In this document: positions 13,150 to 25,405 of the stretch, in pieces
Layout: each line of letters begins with the position of its first letter
Numbering within the stretch: position 1 is the first letter of the stretch
Assembly: GCA_009760885.1 (NCBI GenBank)
Contig: CM019691.1
Coordinates: 32,612,814-32,676,813 of the forward strand
Length of the DNA stretch: 64,000 nt
Direction: 5' to 3'
DNA from: Achatina immaculata
Lineage: Eukaryota > Mollusca > Gastropoda > Stylommatophora > Achatinidae
Translations under genes and position numbers: made by a program
Notes under the pieces: generated by a model
The model's input: the letters and a program-made list of their open reading frames with translations, nothing else
Told to the model about the DNA's origin: nothing
The model's database searches: none

Positions 13150-13875
13150 TAGGTAAAGGGTCGATATCTCGTTATTTGGCTCTGAGCTTTTACAGAGTGC
13201 AGTCTGCTTGTTAAGTGGACAACTGTTTAAGCGTCACGTAACGGTCAACATGCAGGAGCGTCAAGCAGCAATAAAGTTTTGTGTTAAACTTGAGACGCTT
13301 GCTATGACACAGAAAGCCTACATGAAGGATGCTTTATCGAAAGCACAAGTGTTTCAGTGGCACAGGACATTCAATGAAGGAAGAGAGAACATTGAGGATG
13401 AACAATGTGCAAATCGAAGATGAAATCGATGCTCATTGGTCAACACAGCATTTTACGTAGAAGTGCTTAAACGGCCGAAGAACAGAATCATTTGCATTCG
13501 CCTAGAGATAGTCAACACTTGGGTTCTTCACCACAACAATGCACCAAGCCATGTTTCACTGCTAGTGAGAGTTTCTGGTGAAACAAACCATGGCAACAGT
13601 GCCAACCTCCTTACAACCCGGACTTGCCCCGGCTGACTTCTCTTTGTTTCCCCGGCTCAAATCAAGCTTGAAAGCCCATCATTTTGGGACTGTTAATGAT
13701 GAGCAAGCTGCTGTAATGAGTGCTTTGAAGGAGATCACTGTTCAAGACTTCCAGGTGAGCTACGATGCTTGGCATAACCAGTGGCAACAGTGTATTGATT
13801 TTAAGTATATATAAGTATATCTTGAACAAATCGAATTTTATGGAATCAGTCTCATTACTTACCAGAAACACCTTG
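13150..13875 (+). mobile_element. Mariner-like element, internally deleted fossil
   Basis: From 13250 the N-terminus reads MQERQAAIKFCVKLETLAMT, then AQVFQWHRTFNEGRENIEDE, as in mariner transposase helix-turn-helix regions. After a stop at 13421, C-terminal pieces follow: VLHHNNAPSHVSLLVRV near 13530, APADFSLFPRLKSSLKAHHF near 13627 and WHNQWQQCIDF near 13770. The segment with the first catalytic aspartate is missing. The second catalytic position reads HHNNAPSH instead of HHDNAPSH. The right end gaaacaccttgta resembles a mariner terminus; the left terminus is unclear. Inactive. Confidence 0.85.
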
Positions 13876-14371
13876 TACTCCTGCTCAGATAAGCATTAGT
13901 TCTGACTCTACACCAGCTCTCTCTTGTTTTAAATGAACATAAACAGTACTTAAATCACACCAGTTTCAAAGTAGTGAAGTAACTTTCAAGATAAAAAAAA
14001 CTGAAAAATTCAATACCAAGTCATATAAACTGGAGCATTAAACATATCAAATCATGACCAAGACCACTCCACAGCAAAAGCAGTGTTACAATTAAAACTG
14101 AATTACTTCAGGATTGATGTTAATCAGAAATATTCCACTGACCTAGGAAATGTTTCACACTACAAAATACAAGGTTCAGCGAGTCATAATTAGGTATATT
14201 TGTTAAGTAGGCAATTATCAATACATCAGACAAAAAAAAAATATAATGGTAACATATTTTTTGCTTTGCATGAGCTTTTTCTTGTAACTTCAGTTCCCCC
14301 TCCCCTTTTCAACCAAATTTTCAATAAGAAACTGTATGCTGAGACATAAATATTCTCAACCAACCCCAGAT
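13876..14371. other. Non-coding DNA
   Basis: AT-rich; no supported feature. Confidence 0.4.
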
Positions 14372-14375
14372 TTAA

Positions 14376-15054
14376 CTCTTTCCATGCCGATTGGCAAAAT
14401 TTTACCATTTTCGATTTGTCCGTTGGGCACTGTTTGGTAACATTTTAACACTTGTTTCGTGTCTAAAAAGATGGTGTAATTTTTTAATTGTACACGTTTT
14501 ATATGCACATGCCCGGTGACCTTTCATAGTTCCGTCAGAAGCATGTCTAACAACCGAGTGAAAACGAGTCGTTCTCTGGAGAAATTTCAATATTTTGTGT
14601 GATTTCTGAGGCATACGGACAAGCCCTACAACCAGACCACTGTTCGTGAACGTGCCCCAAGTAGATTTTGACCTACAGAATGCTATAAAACAGACTGAAG
14701 AAGTAGTTAGAAGGTTATTTCAGACATTATTATACTGAGTTTGCTACATACTATTACATGACGAGATTGGATGAAGCTACAGGTCGATCTAGACATTGCC
14801 AATGGTAGATCTAGACCTACCTGATGGTAATAAGTAGGACACAATTATCAGCTAAAATCACACTACTACTTTTTTCCTACAAACTCTTCATTCTTACATT
14901 TACAGCTATTTTGATGCATAATACATATACTTTTATCATGGAAATACTTTGTTATTTCAATTTTACAACTATACCCCCTTTACAGATCAAGACCCGCGCT
15001 TTTAATTTGGCACCCAACAGAACGCCTGCATTTCTTCCTGCGGCATGGAAAGAA
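14376..15054 (-). mobile_element. PiggyBac-like short element, copy 1
   Basis: Bounded by TTAA at 14372-14375 and 15055-15058. The inverted termini are ctctttccatgccg (left) and attctttccatgccg (right, reverse strand). TTAA duplication with a CYCTTT-type end is the piggyBac signature. Length is about 679 bp. Internal blocks (gaaataacc, cttcttcagtc, aatctactt on the minus strand) match the element at 23198 in the opposite orientation. No intact transposase. Confidence 0.75.
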
Positions 15055-15058
15055 TTAA

Positions 15059-16507
15059 CATGACAATCCCAGATCTAACATGACACCAAATGCTAATGCT
15101 GCATAACACTGCTCAACACATACACAAAATATGATTCAGAATGACAATTTTGACCGAGAATCCACACTTCTTTCACAATGCTCCTCTAAGCAGTTGCCAG
15201 TAAAAGCATTCTCAAAGACCATCAAGTTGATATGCTGAGGTGAACTGTAGTTCTATTAATGTCCTCAACAACACGATGGAAAATCTCCATCTCCAATGCA
15301 AATACCTGGACCAACCAATATTCTTCTGTGAATCAAATCTGCTCTTCTCCTGGCTTTATCTATTTAAGTGTCACAACTGAACTCTGCAAAATATTTTTCC
15401 TGCAGCATTCTTCATAAACTGTCAAGTGAAGATTTTTAATCTCAATTTACTCTCTAGGTTTACTATTACTCTTCTCTTCTGTGGGCTTGTTAAACAGAGG
15501 ACACAGTGTCTTACATTCATCACTGTTTTTTTTACTTGAAGTTCCTGTATATGCATGTTTGTGTTTTTTATTTGAAGGGTGTACACTGAACTTTGAATGA
15601 AAACATTCTACCTAGTTTTTGAGGAACTGGTGGATGCACTATCATGAGGCATGGGATACCAATTTTTTAACCCCACTGTCATCTATATAATCTTTACCAC
15701 ATACATTAGACCATCTTTGCTGTTTTTATCAAATTAGTCCAAGGCTTCCAAATACATCTGCTTTATTTATATCAGCTCTGCTACTATCTCTCAATTCAAA
15801 ACACAATTTTTTAATGAAATAATTTCTGTATGTTTCAAATTAATGCTTGTCTTTTGTATTCGTGCTTAATTACAAATAAATCAGGCATAAGGAATAAAAA
15901 ATGTTCTGCGACATTACTGACAATCCAAGTGCAAGAGTAATAAAGTATTCAGAGAACTGCTTTTTTTTCCTTTCCAACTCAAAGACTTGAAGAGACTGGG
16001 TTCAATCCTTGTCCATGACCTGCACCAGTCAAAACCAGCTGACGAGCAGATGCCCAATGTATCTTTAATGAAAGATAGCAAGGACTGGATGAACCATCTT
16101 ACCTCAAGCAAAAGCCGAGTTTATTAAGAGTCTTCAACTTTCTCTGTCGTGATATAATGCCACGATGATTTAATAATTCTTTTTTCCTTTATCATTAACT
16201 CCTCAAATTTAACTCATCAAACTTAAAAGACACTTATTCTCTGGTGATACTTTTAGTTACAAAATGATGCTAAATTCTGACATCAGTCTGTATTTGCCTG
16301 CTCAGGCTGAAAACATTTTGTCACACAAATCTTCCTTTCAAAATAGGAATATAATTTGTCTATTTTAAGCAATAATAGTTACAAACAAAAAAGTAGGATT
16401 TATGTTTACAAAATTACAGACGGCTCTCACTAACATTACATGTCTTGTGAGTCCACTTCCCTTTGACACACCATAGAACAACCTGGTTATCCCAAGATAT
16501 GATGTAG
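15059..16507 (-). other. Probable WIPF 3' untranslated and flanking region
   Basis: Directly downstream of the WIPF stop codon on the minus strand. AT-rich and without coding signal. The polyadenylation site cannot be fixed because several AATAAA-like motifs are present. Confidence 0.45.
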
Positions 16508-16545
16508 TTATCGTGGAGGCTGTGGTGGAGGCCCTCTCTGACGGG
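16508..16545 (-). CDS. WIPF: WIPF terminal coding exon
   Basis: Acceptor ttgtttcag at 16546. Encodes [11 protein letters not shown] and a TAA stop at 16510-16508. The ending matches the RERGxPPLPPxPR type of C-terminus in vertebrate WIP. Confidence 0.88.
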
Positions 16546-19500
16546 CTGAAACAAAAAGAACAGTAATGATACAGTCATGCCACAGCAGGTTGTTCCCTGC
16601 CTATAACATCTGTGTGAACTGCTGACAGTTGTCAACAACATGGTTTATGGTGTAAAGAAAGTTTTATGAAACACATAATTAAACTAAAGGCTTAAAAGTA
16701 TTTTGTTATCAGACGAACTTAAAAAAAAAAAACCTATTAAAAACGAGAATATGAAAAAAAACGAAGCTCCATAAATCCATTTTAAGCAACAATTATCAAC
16801 CCAAAAATAAATTCTAATGGAGTGTAACAAATGAATTTAACTACATCTCTTATTTAAACAGAATGCAATTTAATGTAACATTACAACAAAAATCAGTAAA
16901 CAATGTTTTAAAACAATAATGAATCAAAATTTTTTTAAAATGTATTTTTTAAAAAAAACAGCACAATATTTTTAAAATGCATGAAAAAAATGTTAAACCA
17001 AAACACAAAACAAGGACACATCACAATCACTTTGTGCCTAGTTTGAAATGAATCTCCCAAACTCACATATAGCACCTTCAATAATACAAATCAAACTCAC
17101 ACTCAAAACACTGTTTCATAAATCCACTTTAAAAGCTCAACTTACTGCTATTTCTGGGATTTGTACTAGGATAGGACTTGTTTATGTTACTGAAAGGCTC
17201 TGGAGGTGCAAACTCTTGGGGCTGGTGAAAGTGAAATCTTGATTCAAAATCTGCAATATATAAAATCTGCTGTTCAGTCTGTGTAACCAGTGACAGGAAA
17301 TAAATTACAGTGGCTCATATACAACTATCTAAAGGAAATAAATTACAGTGGCTCATATACAACTATCTAAAGGAAATAAATTACAGTGGCTCATATACAA
17401 CTATCTAAAGGAAATAAATTACAGTGGCTCATATACAACTATCTAAAGGAAATAAATTACAGTGGCTCATATACAACTACATTTTATAACTACATTTTGG
17501 AGGTGGACTGGCCACAATCTGAGGAAACCCAACACCAGCATAGCAAGACAGGCAAAGACATGGAATCCTCAAGGAAACAGAAAACGAGGAAGACCTAGAC
17601 TTACACAGAGAAGAGAAATTATGTCAGTGCTCAGAGAGAAGGGATGCACATGGAAGGAAGCAGAGAATAATTCCAAAACAGGGATAACTGGAGAGCCTTT
17701 ATCTGTGGCCTATGCTCTCAAGGAAGTGAAAGGCGATGATGATGATGATATACAACTACCTAAAGGAAATAAATTATAGTGGCTCATATACAACTACCTA
17801 AAGGAAGTAAATTACAGTGGCTCATGTACAAATACCTAAAGGAAATAAATTACAGTGGATCATATACAACTAGAGGAAATAAATGACAGTGGCTCATATA
17901 CAACTACCTAAAGGAAAAAAAATGACAGTGGCTCATATACAACTACCTAAAGGAAAAAAATGACAGTGGCTCATATACAACTACCTAAAGGAAATAAATT
18001 ACAGTGGCTCATATAAAACTGCATAAAGGATATAAATTACAATGATTCATAATACACAACAATCATTCATTCATTCATTTGCATGTCCCTTGCGGAACTT
18101 TGCCTCCCAAACAGCACTCCTGTAGGCCTCTCGGTTGTAAGCAAGATGGCCTGCTGCTGCTGCATCCATATACAGATCATCAAGGATGTCTTGCAGCCAT
18201 CTTTGCCTTGGTCTTCCTCTCTTTTTCCCATTATGTATCCTTCCAATACGGTCTTCTCTAAATTATAATGATGTTTAATGTGTTCAAAATATTTAAGTTT
18301 TCTCTATTTAATCCTCTTTACTAGCCAGCCTTCTTCAATATTAAGCTCTTGTAGTATGGATATATTTGATCTTTTTCAAGTCCACGATATTTGGAGAACT
18401 CTCCTGTAGCATTTACATTTAACGGCATTTATGTGTTTCTCAGCTGTTTTGTTAAGTGTCCAGGTCTCACAGGCATATGTTGCGATGGGAAAGATGCATG
18501 CCCTTAAAAATCTTATTTTTGTGGTTCTGTCTGCTCCTCTCCACGGATTCTTTATTTGTTTTACTTTCTGAAGAGTGATAGATAGATGTCCTCCTTTTTA
18601 TTTCCCTCATTGTATCTCCATTATTAGTTAGTAGTGATCTAAGATATTCAAAACTCTCCACTTCTTCTAGTTTTTCCTCATTGATACATATTTCAGCTGC
18701 CTTATTTGTTTTGTCTGTTATCATCAATTTAGTTTTCTTTGCATTAAGATAGAGGTTCTGCTCTTCGCTGTTATTACAGACTGACATGATTAGTTTTTCC
18801 ATTCCTTTTTGTGTTGTGGGCAGTAATACTTTGTCATCAGCATATCTAATCTCTGGTATTTCATAACCTCCAATTGTTATGGCATCATAATATTCTTTGT
18901 CTACATCTTCTCTAACATTCCTCATTATATTTTCAGTATACAAGTTAAATAAGTAGGGTGACAATATGCACCCCTGATGGACCCTTTGTTTTATGTCAAA
19001 CCAAGTTGTTGTTTCACCATTTATTCTCACTGCTGCTTGTTTGTTCTAGATACAGCAGTGATGTTAATTGTATCAAATGTGTTGGAAATCCCATTTTTTC
19101 CATTATTTCCCAAAGTTTCTGGTGTTGTACACAATCAAATGCCTTTGAGTAGTCTATAAAGGATAAATATAGACAACAATACACAACAGCATAAAGGAAA
19201 TTACAGTGGTTCAAATATAACCAGTCAGTCAGTCATTTGCATGTACCTTGTAGAAATTTGCCTCCCTAGCAGCTGTCCTGTAGGCCTCTCTGTCGTAAGC
19301 AAGACGCTCTGCTGCTGATGTGTCCATTTGCAGATCATCGATGTCTTGCAGCCATCTTCGCCATGGTCTTCCTCTCTTTCTTTTGCCCATTATGTACCCT
19401 TCCAAAACTGTTTTTTCTAAATTATAATGACGTTTAATATGTCCAAAATATTTCAGTTTTCTCTGTTTAATCTTCCTTACTAGCCAACCTTCTTTAATAT

Positions 19501-22500
19501 TAAGTTCTTGTCATTCATTCATTTGCATGTCCGTTGCGAAACTTTGCCTTCCTAACAGCACTCCTGTAGGCCTCTCGGTTGTCAGTTAGATGGCCTGCTG
19601 CTGATGCATTCATTTGCAGATCATCAACGATGTTTTGCAGCCATCTTCGCCTTGGTCTTCCTCTTTTTCTTTTTACCCAATATGTACCCTTCTCTAGATT
19701 ATCATGACATTTAATGTGTCCAAAATATTTAAGTTTTCTTTGTTTAATCCTCTTTACTAAACAGCCTTCTTCAATATTAAATTCTTGCAGTATGGATATT
19801 ATATATTTGTTCTTTTTTGTGTCCATGATATTTGAAGGGCTCTTCTGTAGCATTTACATCCAAACCCATTTATATGTTTCTCAATTGTTTTGTTAAGTGT
19901 CCAGGTCTCACAAATATAACCACCTGTACCAAATACTACATTTTTACCTTGATTAAGAATGAACGATGGGGTAAAATGAGAATAGAAACTAAAACAATTC
20001 TCTCTCTTCAAGGAATTTTGAAAAAAAAAAAAAAAGATAATGCAGTATGAAGTAGTAGTAAAAAACACAGACAAGGTAAGCAGATATAAGTAAATAAGAT
20101 GAACAAGAATGATTAAAATTTCTCCACTTCTTATACATTTTTACAGACTCTCAAAGAACTAAAGAGCGTCAATATCCTGAAATATGTGAATGCCATATTG
20201 GCTTTCAAATAAAGCTGGTTCTTCATTGCTTTCAGGCAATACATCAAGAAAACAACACAAAGAGACTGCTTTATACAACTAAATACGCCCTCATTCTTAA
20301 TCCTATACCTTGAATGAAGATGGCCATTAGATTTTGCTTTTTTTTAAACCACCGAAGTTAAAATCTGGTACCAAAAATGCTATTTCTAACATATTTTACT
20401 AGTCTTAGTTAGTAAACTTGTATTTAGGAGAGATATTTAATGAATATGATATTCAGTCTTTCTTAAGATCAAGAGCGGGAGTGGCGCTGACTTCTCAAAA
20501 TAATAAAGTAAATGGAGAGGTATGGTTCAGTTTTACAAAAAGATGGAAAGGGTGAGGAAAGCAGGCAGAAACAAGAATGGCAGGAAGCAAGATGAGCACA
20601 TACTGGTGAAATACAATGACATTCTGTGCTTCTCTTTCCTACTAGGAGGAGATAAAAAAAGCGAAGTCTATATTTTTCATCTATTTTTTCGTGTTTTCAT
20701 CTGTTGTTTTTGTATGTGATCCCTGAAAAAGGCTTCTGCCGAAATATTGACTTGTTGTATGTTCTTCGTCTGTATGTGCTCATTTCACTTCCTGCCATTC
20801 TTGTTTCTGCCCACTTTCCTCTCTTTTTTTTTTCTTTTTAATAAAACTGAACAATACACCTCCAACTACTTTAGCACTAGAACCAGTTTTACCTCACTGT
20901 CTGTCTTCTTCTTCGTTTGCATTGTCTGTCTATATCTGCAGTCCTGTCTCTTGGACAAATTTCAGTTTTTCGTAATTCATGTAAGGAACCATAGAGCTTA
21001 TCTTCTTTAGTGGTTTCACTGGGCCAGTAATTACTTCTCAGTGTCTCATAGTTGGTGCAGTTTTAGAGGATATGTTCCACAGTTTGGGGCACCTGGGCAC
21101 ATGTACATAGATTAGTAGTACCAACCTTAAACTTTGTATACATATGACTTCGGAGTCGGCTGTGTCCTGTTCGGAGATGGAAAATGGTGACTTGTTCCTT
21201 TCTATTTAGCATATGATAGTCATCATGTAGTGGTGTTTGTGGCTTCCTGTAGGTTTTTATCATGCTTTTCTTCTGATTATAGGTGATCGGTATGTCTGGT
21301 TGCTCCATTTCAGTGCCCTCTTTGGCCAGACGGTCTGCTTTCTCATTGCCTGGTATCCCACAGTGGGAGGGAATCCACTGCAAACTGACACTGTGTTGTA
21401 AGCCAATTTTTGACAAGGCATCCTTAAGATCTGGTAGTTTGTTGCACTGAAGAGCTTCCAGTACTGATCTTGCATTTGTGAGAATTACTATGGGGCATGT
21501 ATCAATTCCTCACTGTCTGTGTTTCAAGAACATGTTGACCACATGATAACAAAAGCTTGCAAAGGTTCTATCAGCAATGAAACAGCTGCCAACACTGAGC
21601 AGAGGCTACTAAATACTTCTGTTCCAGGGACCGGTCCTTGCACTTATTCAGTATGCCCTAGCCATCCTCACTGTCAGCCCTGCGCAGACTGAAAAACTCG
21701 AAAAGGTGCAGAGTGAACCCATGCGAATTATCTTTGGGCGTATGAGAGATACCGCCTTGATCTCCCAACCAAGAACCACAGGATCAAGATCAGAGGGTGG
21801 GTGCATACCTCCAGATAAGAAACATCCACTGCATGAAGAGCTCCTCAAAGAAAAGGATGACAGGCTAAAAGGGGGCAAATCAAGGATGGGTCATACAGAA
21901 GATGCTATCAACCAAGTCTGAGAACTTAACATCAGACCACCCCCACCCCCCCCCCCCCCCCCCATGTGCCTCCAACATTCAAGGGCACATTTCATTTGCT
22001 TGCATTGTCAGGTTTGACAAAAGGAACAAGTAGAAGAATCCATTCGCTGTGAATGCAGAGATTAATACCCTCATCAGTGAAAAATCCAGTGAGACAAATG
22101 CAGTTATTTGCACAGATGGATCTGTTGTACGACATCAAAGGAGTGCATGGGTGTTCACAGCACGCTCAGCAGCCAGAACAATCCAGTAAGCCAGCGGCGC
22201 CTTCACTATAACCACAAGCAGCATGACAATGGAAGTGATGACAGTAATGAAAGCATTCGTATGGCTGCAGTCACAAGACGACGTCTGTGTCTGCATTCTA
22301 AGTGATTCAATGAGTATGATCCAGAAGGTCAAGGCAGGCTCCATACACAGGCATTGGCTTGAATCACTGCAGAGATCAATGATTTACAAAATCACCTTTA
22401 TCTATGTCCCTGGGCATACAGGTATCCAGGGAAATGAAAAAGCTGATAGGTTGTTTGGCTCTGCCATCACTGCAGATGGACAACCACTGGATCAAGCTGA

Positions 22501-25371
22501 TATCATCAATGCACTTAATGAGATAAGCAGAGTGTATTGCTTTGAGAGAAGCAAATCTACATCACTGCTTAGACTGAGAGAGCTCTGATTACTGACTGGT
22601 ACAGCCTGGAATGAAAGGCATATAGAGCGCATGAGAGGACTTGTAAACCAACACAGAACGGACAATATCAGCCCCAGGATGCTGATAGATATACTGAGAG
22701 GGAGATCTGAGCACCTATGGACATATCCAGAGTGCAATGATGATGATCCAAACCATAAACCAGTTTAACCGATCATTTTTCTCATGACTTCTCACAACAA
22801 AGATACTGTGTTTTTTGTTAACACAACTTCTATCAACCTACCTGAAAGCAGGAAACACTTACTGCATGTCAGGAAACAATGGCAGTATGGAAGCTAACTC
22901 CTTCAAGATGGAATCTCCCAACATTAACTATCCTACAACACTAAAAATGCAACAATTTTTGTCTTACTATAACGTAAGTCAGACTTGCACTAGTGATTCT
23001 AAAAATTTCACAGAAAAAAATAACTAGTGATTCTAAAAATTTCACAGAAAAATATAAACAATTATAATCCATCACAAGTGCTTCAAATTCTTTTTTTTCT
23101 TTCTTTCTTTTTTTTTCAAAATAAAATCAGCTCCAAAAAAACTTGTGATTCCGCTTTTAAGCATCTTTGTTTCTTGGACAAGAATGAAAGTGCTTAGCTC
23201 TTCCGGTGCCCAAGAAAAAAACGTGGACGATCCCGTCCGTGCCACACAAAAAGAGTGGGTCCTGATCTGTATAGTGGGCATAGTTGTAAAATGGAATGGA
23301 AAACAGTATTTACATGTACTTCCGTGCACTTATTATGTTTCAAAGCAATAACTAAATGTATGAAAATTTCATAAATGCAGAGTTTTTTAGGAAAAAAGAA
23401 GTAATGTGGTGTTTTTAGACAATGATTGTGCCCAGCTCACCATCGGCTAGGTCTAAATACGCCCTACTTACCATCTGAGATGTCTAGATCTACTTGTCGA
23501 TCTCATATTGTGATTCTATGTTGCACTCTCGCTAAATTAATGTCTGAAATAACATACTAACTATTTCTTCAGTCATCTAATATGTCTAAATCTACTTAGG
23601 ATACATTCAAGAGCAGTGGGGTGGTCACAGGCAATGTCCATACCCCTATCTACATCGTCAAAAATTGAAAAATTTCGATGTCTCTCTTCCTTTTTCTAGA
23701 TCGGCATCGCTCGTAACTAAGAACTCTTCCACCATTTTGAAAAGTGTCACCGGAAACGCGAATGAAATATGTACAATCTAAATGTTACACCGGTTGGTTT
23801 TATTGAAACGAATTGTCACTATAACGACTATGGCACACAACTCAGTAATCGGAAATCCTCACTATAGTGACTATGGCATGGGAAGAGTTAAGATTATTAC
23901 AAAAAAAAAGCTATACCAAGTGTGGAAAAATCAAAGAAATTTGGTGTTAAAAAAAAATGTTCAAATAAACATGGCCTTCTACTGCACTTTATAGGCACAC
24001 AGAGAATGTTTTGGGTTATAAATCAATCTTGTGTAGTAGAAAAATTCCTTTAAAGAAAATCTCGCCATTTGTAAGAATGAAAATGAATATCTTATTTTTT
24101 TTATAAGTCTCTCAGTTAATGATGCACAAAAAAAAAAAACAATGGGCTCTTCAAAACAAACTTACCCTCTGTAATAGAACTGACACTTCCAGGCTTTCTA
24201 GAACTTGATGGAGGCTGGACCTGCGGAGGTGATGACAAAACGCCACCTACTGAGCTCCGTCGTGGTGTTGGGGGCCGCATACTTGGTGGGCCTGACCGGC
24301 CAATTGTGCCTCCAGCAGGGACATTTGAAGTTGTTCTCTGAGGAGGTGGTGGTGGAGCAACAGCTCTGTTGGGAGGTGGAGGAGGAGCTACACCTCTTGA
24401 TGGAGGAGGAGGAGGTGGTCGTGATGGCCCAACATTTGCATTTCCACTATCTCCAGGGGGTGGTGGGGGTAAAGGTCGTCCCACCATACTATTAGGCCTG
24501 CCTGAACTTGATGAAGGTGGTCTACCTGGAGGTGGGGGAGGGGCTGTAGTTGAAGGAGGAGGCCCTCCACTTGGAAATGGAGGTTTAGGCACTGAAGACG
24601 GGTGTGATGCGGTGCGAGATGCAAGGCCACCTGCTATTGAAACATTTGGCCTGGAAGTTTCTGAACTAAAGTTTTCATCATCCACAGAAGAAGTACTAAA
24701 ATTTCTAAAAAGATTGGAGTTCAAACGTCCTGGTGCTCCTCCGTTGCTGGGTTTAGCGGCGCCTGGGATGGGAGGTGGAGGCATGCCTCCATTATTTCTT
24801 TTATTAGGAGTGGCAGGCAGGGCAGCTGATCCATATTTATTTGCTGGAGGCTTATTTGTGCTGGGAGGTGGCAGTGGTGGTGCCACACCATTGGGTAAAC
24901 TGCTACTGTCATTACTGGGCACTCTTGTTGGCCCATTGGATGTCGCACCTGGAGGCCTGAGCGCTGGACCTCCTGCACCTCCTGGTGCTGAAATGCACAA
25001 TTTTTAGACGTTACATATGCACTGTACCTATTCTATGCATCTTCAACATGACTACTACAGCATTTTACTTCAATATAACCACTATGGTATTTAACATCAG
25101 TATACCCACTTTGGCATTTAACATCTATATATGGTATTTAACATGTTATCCACTTTATTATTAAATATCAGTATAACCATTATGATTTTTAACATCTGTA
25201 TATCCACTACAGTATTTAACATCAACATATGCTTGCATATATGATAATACTGTTATCTCTTTAAAAAAAAAATGCAAAAACATTTATAAGTATCTCAGTG
25301 CGGTACTGCAAAAAATCTTATAACTACATACATTATCACATTAATTGCTGTCCACCTAAGTGATATTTGCT

Positions 25372-25405
<34 letters not shown>

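Noticed and set aside
24369..25007. 212-codon glycine-rich plus-strand frame
   Set aside because: Antisense shadow of the proline-rich WIPF exon 3.
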